From Ferruginibacter sp. (GTDB lineage Bacteria > Bacteroidota > Bacteroidia > Chitinophagales > Chitinophagaceae), in the NCBI GenBank assembly GCA_013141115.1, contig JABFRP010000004.1, forward strand, positions 62,001-126,000: a stretch of DNA of 64,000 bases, given 5' to 3'. The notes beneath the pieces were generated by a model. The model was given only the letters and a program-made list of their open reading frames with translations, ran no database searches and had not been told where the DNA came from. Below, piece after piece: positions 51,287 to 58,557 of the stretch. Each line of letters begins with the position of its first letter. The first letter of the stretch is position 1. Position numbers and translations under genes: made by a program.

Positions 51287-51343
51287 AACGAGAATTAAAA
51301 GCCCGGAACAACAAACAACTAACTACAAACAACAAACAATACA

Positions 51344-52807
51344 ATGGGAAAACCAACAGGTTTCTTAGAATTTACAAGAGAACTGCCTTCAAAACGTAAG
51401 GTAGAAGAAAGGCTGAACGACTATAGCGAATTTATTCAACGCTATACTGATGAAAAGTTGAATGAACAATCGGGCCGTTGTATGAATTGTGGCGTACCGT
51501 TTTGTCATAATGGTTGCCCGCTGGGTAATGTTATACCGGAGTTTAATGATGCGGTGTATCGTAAAGAATGGAAGGAAGCGTATGATATATTGTCTTCTAC
51601 CAATAACTTTCCGGAATTTACCGGAAGAATTTGCCCGGCACCCTGCGAATCGGCCTGTGTATTAGGGATTAATCAACCGGCTATTACTATTGAAGAAATT
51701 GAAAAACACATTATTGAAATTGCTTTTGATAAAGGGTTTGTACAACCTAAAAAACCGATCATCCGTACCGGTAAAAAAGTAGCGGTGGTGGGTAGCGGCC
51801 CGGCAGGTTTAGCGGCAGCTGCACAATTAAACGCTGCAGGCCATTATGTAATGGTATTTGAAAGAGATGATGCTCCGGGAGGTTTATTGCGTTACGGCAT
51901 TCCGGATTTTAAACTGGAAAAATGGGTTATCGACAGAAGAATAAAACTAATGGAAGAAGAAGGGATCGTGTTCAGGTGCAATGCCAATGTTGGTGTTGAT
52001 GTTAGTATAAATGAATTACTGAGAGAATTTAATACTATTGTTTTAGCGGGAGGTTCTACCATTCCAAGAAATTTAAGTATACCCGGCCGGGAATTAAAAG
52101 GTGTTCATTTTGCGATGGACTTTTTAAAGCAACAGAATAAAAGAGTATCTAACAAGCAGGTAGGAGTGGAAGATATTTTTGCTACGGGCAAAAATGTAGT
52201 GGTAATTGGCGGTGGTGATACCGGTAGTGATTGTGTGGGTACCTCTAATCGTCAAAAAGCAAAATCGGTAACACAATTTGAGCTATTACCTAAACCACCG
52301 GAAAGCAGAACCGCATTTATGCCCTGGCCCACTTATCCCATGACGTTGAAAACATCCTCTTCTCATGAAGAAGGTGCCAACAGAAATTGGGCTATTGCCA
52401 CCAAAGAGTTTATTGGTGATGGTAACGGAAACTTAAAAGCTTTAAGAATTGTAGACCTGGAATGGCAGATAACTGAAGACGGCAGGCCAGCCAAATTTGT
52501 AGAAAGGGCCGATAGCGAAAGAGAGATACCTTGCGAACTGGCATTTTTAGCCATGGGTTTTTTGCACCCACAGCACGAAGGCCTGGTGCAACAGCTGGAA
52601 ATTGAACTGGACGAAAGAGGTAATGTAAAAGCAACAGAAAAAGAATATCAAACCAATATTTCAAAAATATTCACCGCAGGCGATATGCGCCGTGGACAAT
52701 CTTTAGTGGTTTGGGCCATTAGCGAAGGCCGGGAATGTGCCCGAAAAGTAGATGAATTTTTAATGGGTTCATCTTTACTGGAAGCCAAAGACAGTTTTCT
52801 TAAATAA
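51344..52807 (+). CDS. gltD: Glutamate synthase (NADPH), small subunit
   Basis: A 487-residue FAD/Fe-S subunit feeding electrons from NADPH to GltB. The N-terminal Fe-S domain has CMNCGVPFCHNGCPLGN and CPAPCESACVLG, the two cysteine clusters for [4Fe-4S] centres. The FAD motif KVAVVGSGPAGLAAAAQLNAAGHYVMVFERDDAPGGLLRYGIPDFKLEK and the NADPH motif VVVIGGGDTGSDCVGTSNRQ follow, with IFTAGDMRRGQSLVVWAISEGRECA at the end. It lies 236 bp after gltB, separated by a repeat element, which is wider than usual for gltBD, and is closed by the terminator at 52824. Confidence 0.96.
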   Translation: MGKPTGFLEFTRELPSKRKVEERLNDYSEFIQRYTDEKLNEQSGRCMNCGVPFCHNGCPLGNVIPEFNDAVYRKEWKEAYDILSSTNNFPEFTGRICPAPCESACVLGINQPAITIEEIEKHIIEIAFDKGFVQPKKPIIRTGKKVAVVGSGPAGLAAAAQLNAAGHYVMVFERDDAPGGLLRYGIPDFKLEKWVIDRRIKLMEEEGIVFRCNANVGVDVSINELLREFNTIVLAGGSTIPRNLSIPGRELKGVHFAMDFLKQQNKRVSNKQVGVEDIFATGKNVVVIGGGDTGSDCVGTSNRQKAKSVTQFELLPKPPESRTAFMPWPTYPMTLKTSSSHEEGANRNWAIATKEFIGDGNGNLKALRIVDLEWQITEDGRPAKFVERADSEREIPCELAFLAMGFLHPQHEGLVQQLEIELDERGNVKATEKEYQTNISKIFTAGDMRRGQSLVVWAISEGRECARKVDEFLMGSSLLEAKDSFLK

Positions 52808-52823
52808 AAAAGCGTTTAATAAC

Positions 52824-52859
52824 AAAAACCTTTGCCAAAAAGCGGCGAAGGTTTTTTTA
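52824..52859 (+). terminator. Rho-independent terminator of gltD
   Basis: Stem of AACCTTTGCC (52827-52836) with GGCGAAGGTT (one T-G wobble), a loop of about seven bases, T run to 52859. Confidence 0.87.
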
Positions 52860-53008
52860 TGCATTATTATATATATTAAAATAAAATCTATGTAATTGAT
52901 TTTATTAAAAATCTACTAAAAATAAGAATTGATAACGTTTGCGTTTGAAATTTTTCTATTTTTTAAAAAAATGTACAAAAAAAATACCCTGTTTGGTATA
53001 AATAACTG

Positions 53009-53016
53009 TATGTTTG
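53009..53016 (+). promoter_or_regulatory. -7 promoter box for amtB
   Basis: TATGTTTG matches TAnnTTTG; transcription would start near 53023, 43 nt before the amtB ATG. The nearest TTTG upstream (52992) is too close for a canonical -33 element. The rest of the very AT-rich 258-bp spacer shows nothing else clear. Confidence 0.45.
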
Positions 53017-53065
53017 TTTAAATAGCAATACATATTATATTAATTAATATCAAAACAAACAAAGC

Positions 53066-54457
53066 ATGAAAAGTTTAAGTCTATCAAAATTGGCCCCCTT
53101 CTTTCTGTTAGCAGTGGTGGCTATTGCTGCTATCTTTATTCCCTCTTTACCAAACTTTGATGATGGTAAATTTAACGGTGCCGATGTTGCCTGGATTTTG
53201 GTTGCTACAGCGCTGGTATTTTTAATGACACCTGGTTTGGCGTTCTTTTATGGTGGTATGGTGCATCGTAAAAATGTGATCAGTACCATGATAAAAAGTG
53301 TGGTAGCTGCAGGTGTGGTTAGCGTACTTTGGGTAACTGTTGGTTACAGCCTTTGTTTTGGCGAAACCATCGGCGGCTTTATCGGTAATCCAATGACGCA
53401 CCTTTTCTTTAAAGGTGTAGCTTCAGGAGCTCCGGCTTTGCAAGGTGGTTCTACATTAACTATTCCGCTGTTATTATTTGCCTTATTTCAATTAATGTTT
53501 GCAATCATCACTCCGGGTTTGGTGGTGGGTGCCGTTGCAGAACGTATCAAATTTGCAGCGTACACTTTATTTATAGTATTGTTTAGCTTATTAGTATATG
53601 CTCCATTAGCGCACTGGACATGGCATCCACAAGGTTTCTTGTTTAAAATGGGTGTTTTGGATTTTGCTGGTGGTACAGTAGTGCATATTTCTGCAGGTTG
53701 TGCAGCTTTGGCTGGTGCATTAGTTTTAAAAAGAAGACAATCTCATATTGATCAAAAAGAAATTCCACCAGCTAATATTCCTTATGTATTAATTGGTACA
53801 GGTTTACTGTGGTTTGGTTGGTTTGGTTTTAATGCAGGTTCTGCATTAGGTGCAACTACTTTATCTGTTTCTGCATTTGCAACTACTAACACTGCTGCTG
53901 CAGCAGCTGGTTTAAGCTGGATGTTTTTTGATGTAATGAGAGGTAAAAAACCATCTGTATTGGGCTTTTGTATAGGTGCAGTAGTTGGCCTGGTTGCTAT
54001 TACTCCTGGTGCAGGTTTTGTTGCTATTCCTCAAAGTATTTTTATTGGATTTTTGGCTGCTATTATTTCTAACGTAGCGGTTTACTATAAATCAAAATCT
54101 AAATTGGATGATACTTTAGATGTATTTCCTTGCCACGGTATTGGTGGAATGGTAGGTATGTTAATGACTGGTGTATTTGCTACTAAATCTGTAAATGCTG
54201 CTGGTGCCGACGGTTTATTTTATGGCGGCACAGCTTTCTTCTTTACACAGGTAAAAGGGTTAGCAATAGTAGTAGCTTATAGCTTTATTGTTTCATTTCT
54301 TATATTTAAATTTATCAATTTAGTATTACCAATTCGTGTTAGTCAGGAAGATGAATTACTTGGCCTTGATGCTTCTCAGCACAACGAAAATTATACACAA
54401 GGTACATTGCTGGTAAAAAACGGCGGTGAAATTAAAGAGACACTTATCGAAGATTAA
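53066..54457 (+). CDS. amtB: Ammonium transporter
   Basis: A 463-residue Amt/Rh channel with an N-terminal signal-like segment, a short periplasmic linker, and eleven transmembrane helices. Conserved parts: TPGLAFFYGGMVHRKNVISTM (helix 1), the pore-lining GGTVVHISAGCAALAGALVLKRR with the first twin histidine, LLWFGWFGFNAGSA, and FPCHGIGGMVGMLMTGVFA with the second twin histidine. It is inserted between gltD and an outer-membrane porin, with all three nitrogen-related genes on the same strand. No glnK/PII gene is beside it, which is unusual for amtB. Confidence 0.95.
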   Translation: MKSLSLSKLAPFFLLAVVAIAAIFIPSLPNFDDGKFNGADVAWILVATALVFLMTPGLAFFYGGMVHRKNVISTMIKSVVAAGVVSVLWVTVGYSLCFGETIGGFIGNPMTHLFFKGVASGAPALQGGSTLTIPLLLFALFQLMFAIITPGLVVGAVAERIKFAAYTLFIVLFSLLVYAPLAHWTWHPQGFLFKMGVLDFAGGTVVHISAGCAALAGALVLKRRQSHIDQKEIPPANIPYVLIGTGLLWFGWFGFNAGSALGATTLSVSAFATTNTAAAAAGLSWMFFDVMRGKKPSVLGFCIGAVVGLVAITPGAGFVAIPQSIFIGFLAAIISNVAVYYKSKSKLDDTLDVFPCHGIGGMVGMLMTGVFATKSVNAAGADGLFYGGTAFFFTQVKGLAIVVAYSFIVSFLIFKFINLVLPIRVSQEDELLGLDASQHNENYTQGTLLVKNGGEIKETLIED

Positions 54458-54472
54458 TCAATAGACAGAAAA

Positions 54473-54521
54473 AGGTACAACCACAATATGAGCTTCTCGA
54501 CAAAGTTCATGGGTTGTACCT
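54473..54521 (+). promoter_or_regulatory. Long stem-loop between amtB and the porin gene
   Basis: AGGTACAACC (54473-54482) pairs with GGTTGTACCT (54512-54521): ten perfect pairs enclosing 29 nt that can form a smaller inner hairpin. Only a weak T-rich tail (TCTTATTT) follows, so it could be a partial terminator or an RNA-stability element separating amtB from the porin gene, whose ATG is 27 nt downstream. Confidence 0.5.
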
Positions 54522-54548
54522 CTTATTTAATAATTAAAATCAATTACA

Positions 54549-55634
54549 ATGTTAAGAAAATTATTTTTAGCAGCAGCTGCTGCCATGTTCTTTTTTGCCT
54601 CAGAAGCCCAGGATACTACTAAAACCCTGGCCATTTCCGGCTCTGTAGATGCTTACTACAGGTACAACTTTGCCGGAGTTGCTAATAATTATACCAGCTT
54701 TACTAATTCTCAAAGTTCTTTCGAATTAGGTATGGCTTCTTTAAGAGCTGATGCTACAGCTATGTCAGGCAAAGTAGGCGCTACTGTAGATTTAGGTTTT
54801 GGCCGCAGGGCTGAAGAGTTTTCTTACAATGATGGTAATGATAATGTTGGATCAGGGCCTGATAAAAACGGCTTTTTGTCTTTGGCTGCTATTAAGCAGG
54901 CTTATGTAACTTATGCCCCATCTTCTAAAGTAAAATTCACCATGGGTAAGTTTGCTACTCACGTTGGATACGAATTATTAGATGCTCCGTTAAACAGAAA
55001 CTATAGCATGAGCTATATGTTTACTAACGGCCCATTCTTTCATACAGGTTTAAAGGCAGATATTACTGCAGGGCCGGTAGCCTTTATGTTAGGTGTAACC
55101 AATTACACCGATCAAACTACAGCTACAACAGAGGTGAAAAATTTAATTGCACAATTTAGTGGTGGTACTAAAAATGGTAAATTAAAATTCTACCTTAATT
55201 ACTCTGGTTTTATGGGTTCTGATGCAGGTAACAATCCAAGCGGTTTAAAATCATTAAATCAAATTGATTTGGTAGTATTGGGTACCGTTAGCAGCAAATT
55301 TAATATTGGTTATAATGGTACTGTACAATCAAGAAAGCCTGTTGCTGGCAGCAGTGGCAGCTGGATCGGTAATGCATTGTACTTCAATTTTGATCCTACT
55401 GCTAAACTTGGTTTAACATGGAGGAGTGAATTGATCAGCGATAGCAAAACCATTTATTATGGTACTAAAAGCATTTTTGCAAACACACTTTCTGTAAACT
55501 GCAAAGTAGGGCCACTTACTATTATTCCTGAGTTAAGGTTTGAATCTGCTCAAAGTAATTTTTATGCTAAGAGTAATGGAACAGGAACAAAATCTACTGC
55601 AAGCGGATTGTTGGCAGCAGTATATAAATTCTAA
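54549..55634 (+). CDS. Outer-membrane porin (OmpL-like beta-barrel) paired with amtB
   Basis: A 361-residue outer-membrane protein with a signal peptide (residues 1-20, ending ASEAQ) and a full set of amphipathic strands: ISGSVDAYYRYNFAG, FELGMASLRADATAMSGKVGATVDLGFGRRAEEF, AYVTYAPSSKVKFTMGKFATHVGYELL and a C-terminal GLLAAVYKF ending in Phe. The SGSVDAYYRYNF opening and the length match the putative OmpL-like porins (BBP2 group) common in Bacteroidota. Its location after amtB suggests that it brings ammonium, glutamate or other small solutes through the outer membrane. It ends at a bidirectional terminator shared with ppc. Confidence 0.75.
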   Translation: MLRKLFLAAAAAMFFFASEAQDTTKTLAISGSVDAYYRYNFAGVANNYTSFTNSQSSFELGMASLRADATAMSGKVGATVDLGFGRRAEEFSYNDGNDNVGSGPDKNGFLSLAAIKQAYVTYAPSSKVKFTMGKFATHVGYELLDAPLNRNYSMSYMFTNGPFFHTGLKADITAGPVAFMLGVTNYTDQTTATTEVKNLIAQFSGGTKNGKLKFYLNYSGFMGSDAGNNPSGLKSLNQIDLVVLGTVSSKFNIGYNGTVQSRKPVAGSSGSWIGNALYFNFDPTAKLGLTWRSELISDSKTIYYGTKSIFANTLSVNCKVGPLTIIPELRFESAQSNFYAKSNGTGTKSTASGLLAAVYKF

Positions 55635-55643
55635 TTATTACGA

Positions 55644-55671
55644 GTTTTTCATATGGCAAGCAATCGTTAAG
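55644..55671 (-). repeat. Short gene-end repeat, copy 3 (inverted)
   Basis: On the minus strand CTTAACGATTGCTTGCC then ATATGAAAAAC; related to copies at 38596 and 46492, 10 bp after the porin stop and just before the terminator. Confidence 0.42.
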
Positions 55672-55672
55672 A

Positions 55673-55705
55673 AGAGCCTCTATTTCTATAGAGGCTCTCT
55701 ATTTT
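55673..55705. terminator. Bidirectional Rho-independent terminator
   Basis: Perfect 11-bp stem (55673-55683 with 55688-55698), TTCT loop, T-rich tail on the right. It lies between the convergent porin and ppc genes. Confidence 0.88.
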
Positions 55706-58267
55706 TTAAGCCGAATTTCTTCCTGCATTGATAATACCAAATGAAGAGCGGATCACTAACTTTTCAAAAATTTCTTTTAAAGGAGAAGTAACCAATTGTT
55801 CTTCCATCTCTCTCATTTTATTAATGGCATATTGCTGTATTGTAAGCAATGGCAATACAATTTTTTCCCTCATGGCAATAGATAAACTGTCAACCGGAAA
55901 ATTACTCATCAGTTCATTTTTTCCGCTTATCAGCAATACATACTTTTTGGTAAGTTCATACTCCTGGTAGATCTTATTCCATATCTCGCCATATTTTTTA
56001 TCGTTGCTTAAATATTCTGTTAAAGGGAAGTAGCATTTTTTCATTGCCATTTCGCAGTTGTCCATCAATGTTCTAAAAAATAAGGAATTACTGTAAAGGT
56101 CTTTTACTAAGGCAATTTTACCCTCTTTTTCCAGGGCAGCCATTGCGGTGCCCACGCCGTAATAGCCTGTTACATTTTGTTTTAATTGGGCCCATGCGCC
56201 AACGTAAGGAATGGCACGCAGATCTTTTAAAGTTAATTTGCTGCCGCTGTTTCTTTTGCTTGGCCTGCTGGCAATATTGGTTTCGCTGTAAAACTTTACA
56301 GGGCTAATGTTGGATAAGTAATCTAAAAAGTCAGGATGGTTTTTCAGATCGATATATGCGTTAAAACTTTCTTTAGCTAATTGCAGCAGCAGATCTTCTT
56401 CGGCATGTTGCATCGTTATTTCTTTACTGCTGAATAAGTCATTACTTATACCGGCATGTATTAATTGTTCAATATTGTATTGTGCAGAGTCAATAGTTCC
56501 AAAATTGGAACTTACTGTTTGCCCCTGTATGGTTAATTGAATTTCTTTATTGCTGATATTCTTTCCCATACTGGCATAAAACTGGTGCGTTTTACCACCA
56601 CCTCTTGCCGGCGGGCCACCACGGCCATCAAAAAATACTACATCAATATCGTATTCTTTCGAAATTTTTGTAAGCGCTTCTTTGGCTTTGTAAATACTAA
56701 AGTTGGCCATTAAGTAACCACCATCTTTTGTGCCATCACTAAAGCCCAGCATAATAGTTTGGCGGTTGTTTCTCTGGTGCAGGTAGTTCCTGTATTCATG
56801 ATTACTGTACAGCGTTTTCATTATTGCGGCAGCATGCTGCAAATCATCAATGGTTTCAAACAGCGGAACAATATCTACCGTTAGTACTTCTTTTTTCCAG
56901 CCACAACTTAAAAACAGGCCAAACACTTCCAGTACATTCAGGGCACTGTTACACTGACTGATGATGTAACGGTTACAACCGGCTTCGCCATTTAATTGTT
57001 GTATTTTTTTAATGCCATATAAATTGGTAACAGTATCCTGCACCAGTGGCTCGGCGTAGTTTGTTTCTGCAATTACTTCAGGTGCTTGAGTACAAAAAAT
57101 AATTTTTTCTTCAGCAGATAATTTGCGGTACGTTTCGCCGTGTATAGCTTCCAGTACCACATTGTGTACAGTGCTTTCCTGCCTTATATCCAGCGATGCA
57201 AAGTGTAAACCAAAAACATCTACCTTATTCATCAGGTTGGTAACAAGGTGTAAAAACAAACCGTTGTGCTGGTAAATAATGATCTCTTTAATTTTATTCA
57301 GTTCGTCCAGTATATATTCTTTGCTGATATCAGTCTGGTATCCGGGAATAAAAATATTGTCATACAATTGTTTTTCCAGTCCGTTTAAAATAACATCAAT
57401 CCCTTTAAATGTAAGCCTGCGCTTCATTCTTCTAATTTCAAGATAGTAGCATTTAATAATACTGCCTCTTAACGCATGTGCCACCTTAAGAGTGGTTTCG
57501 GCAGTTACAAAAGGATTGCCATCTCTATCGCCGCCGGGCCAAAAGCCCATATTAATGATCGACCTGTTTTTAGGTAAGGCATCATTAAACTGGTTCTTTA
57601 AAAATGTGGTAATTCTGCCGGCAGCCTGGTAAAAAACATTTTCTAAATACCAGATCAAACTAATCGCTTCATCAAAAGGAGTAGGTCTTTGTTTTTGCAA
57701 AAAAGGTGTTTTACCCAATTGCTGTAAATACATATTAATTCTTGCGGCATCATTTTCTGCAAGCGCTTTGGACAGGTCGTTGATAATACCCAAAACTGCC
57801 CCCGGATAAAACTGGGTAGGGTGCGCCGTTAGTACCAGCTGTACAGAAAAATCCTGTAATTTTTTTTTCAGTGCTGCATCTTTATTGGCTTTAATTACTT
57901 CCAGCTCTAACTGTTTTAAGGTGCCGGCACCGGCAGTATCTCTTACATCAGTAAATGCAGCGTCTTCCAGTGCATCAAATAAAACTACCTGGCGCTCTAC
58001 ATACTGAATGATCCTGAACAGCATATCCAATTTATCTTTTTCATCCTTGCAGGTAGTATGTTTTTGAAAAAAATCACTAATGATATCGGTAGGATTCATT
58101 TTCTTTTTAGATACTTCGTCGCAATTATTAAGTAATACCGATAATAAAATACCCGTTTTTTCAATACGGTGAAAAGGAAGAGAAGAGAACAGGCTGTTGT
58201 ACAACTGAAATTTAATACTTACGTTGTTATTAAACTGCTGCAAACCCCGGGAACTGTGATGGTCCAT
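55706..58267 (-). CDS. ppc: Phosphoenolpyruvate carboxylase
   Basis: An 853-residue enzyme adding bicarbonate to PEP to make oxaloacetate, precursor of aspartate, threonine and isoleucine. Catalytic motifs are intact: QLVLTAHPTQFYP (active-site His), GFWPGGDRDGNPFVT, MLGFSDGTKDGGYLMANFSIYKAKEAL and VVFFDGRGGPPARGGG. The C-terminal part carries the allosteric site region. Length (about 850) is at the short end of the family. It is transcribed away from thrA, and the 290-bp region between holds the thr leader on the other strand. Divergent placement next to thrABC fits a link between oxaloacetate supply and threonine synthesis. Confidence 0.94.
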   Translation of the reverse strand: MDHHSSRGLQQFNNNVSIKFQLYNSLFSSLPFHRIEKTGILLSVLLNNCDEVSKKKMNPTDIISDFFQKHTTCKDEKDKLDMLFRIIQYVERQVVLFDALEDAAFTDVRDTAGAGTLKQLELEVIKANKDAALKKKLQDFSVQLVLTAHPTQFYPGAVLGIINDLSKALAENDAARINMYLQQLGKTPFLQKQRPTPFDEAISLIWYLENVFYQAAGRITTFLKNQFNDALPKNRSIINMGFWPGGDRDGNPFVTAETTLKVAHALRGSIIKCYYLEIRRMKRRLTFKGIDVILNGLEKQLYDNIFIPGYQTDISKEYILDELNKIKEIIIYQHNGLFLHLVTNLMNKVDVFGLHFASLDIRQESTVHNVVLEAIHGETYRKLSAEEKIIFCTQAPEVIAETNYAEPLVQDTVTNLYGIKKIQQLNGEAGCNRYIISQCNSALNVLEVFGLFLSCGWKKEVLTVDIVPLFETIDDLQHAAAIMKTLYSNHEYRNYLHQRNNRQTIMLGFSDGTKDGGYLMANFSIYKAKEALTKISKEYDIDVVFFDGRGGPPARGGGKTHQFYASMGKNISNKEIQLTIQGQTVSSNFGTIDSAQYNIEQLIHAGISNDLFSSKEITMQHAEEDLLLQLAKESFNAYIDLKNHPDFLDYLSNISPVKFYSETNIASRPSKRNSGSKLTLKDLRAIPYVGAWAQLKQNVTGYYGVGTAMAALEKEGKIALVKDLYSNSLFFRTLMDNCEMAMKKCYFPLTEYLSNDKKYGEIWNKIYQEYELTKKYVLLISGKNELMSNFPVDSLSIAMREKIVLPLLTIQQYAINKMREMEEQLVTSPLKEIFEKLVIRSSFGIINAGRNSA

Positions 58268-58337
58268 AGTATTCTGTGTTGTTTATTCAAAAAAATGGTG
58301 AAAATGGCAGCAATCCATTAACAAAGATGAAATATTT

Positions 58338-58370
58338 TTTGATAATATCCAATCATTTTTTATATCTTTG
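58338..58370 (+). promoter_or_regulatory. Promoter of the thr leader/thrABC operon
   Basis: TTTG at 58338-58341 and TATCTTTG at 58363-58370 with a 21-bp spacer, matching the Bacteroidota promoter pattern. Predicted start near 58377, a few nt before the leader ATG at 58383. Confidence 0.72.
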
Positions 58371-58382
58371 AGTTCTATTCAG

Positions 58383-58472
58383 ATGAAATATAATAATTCC
58401 CATATTACTCCTCTTTCAAAGATAGTGCATGTTATCAGTGCCACTACAATTTTTACAATTACAATCCGCTAA
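58383..58472 (+). CDS. thrL: thr operon leader peptide (Thr/Ile-rich)
   Basis: A 29-residue ORF ending 85 nt before thrA. Its last ten residues are A-T-T-I-F-T-I-T-I-R: codons 21-28 hold four Thr, three Ile and one Phe. E. coli ThrL is likewise a run of Thr and Ile codons, since both amino acids control thrABC. The stop codon lies inside the loop of a hairpin (58463-58479). This is too short for usual gene calling. The ORF, its codon bias and its place between a matching promoter and thrA are seen directly; regulation by tRNA-Thr/tRNA-Ile charging is inferred. The downstream terminator is weaker than in the ilv leader. Confidence 0.8.
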   Translation: MKYNNSHITPLSKIVHVISATTIFTITIR

Positions 58473-58479
58473 GCGGATT
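58463..58479 (+). promoter_or_regulatory. Hairpin spanning the thr leader stop codon
   Basis: AATCCGC, loop TAA (the leader stop), GCGGATT: seven perfect pairs, followed by the A/T-rich ATAAATTTT. A second weak hairpin, GTTTTC/GAAAAC, lies at 58514-58531. Either may act in attenuation, but neither has a strong T run, so termination may be Rho-dependent or need other factors. Confidence 0.5.
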
Positions 58480-58557
58480 ATAAATTTTCATATTATCACT
58501 TGGGCTTACAGCTGTTTTCTTAAAGGAAAACTATTCTATATCATTAAAAAATAAACA

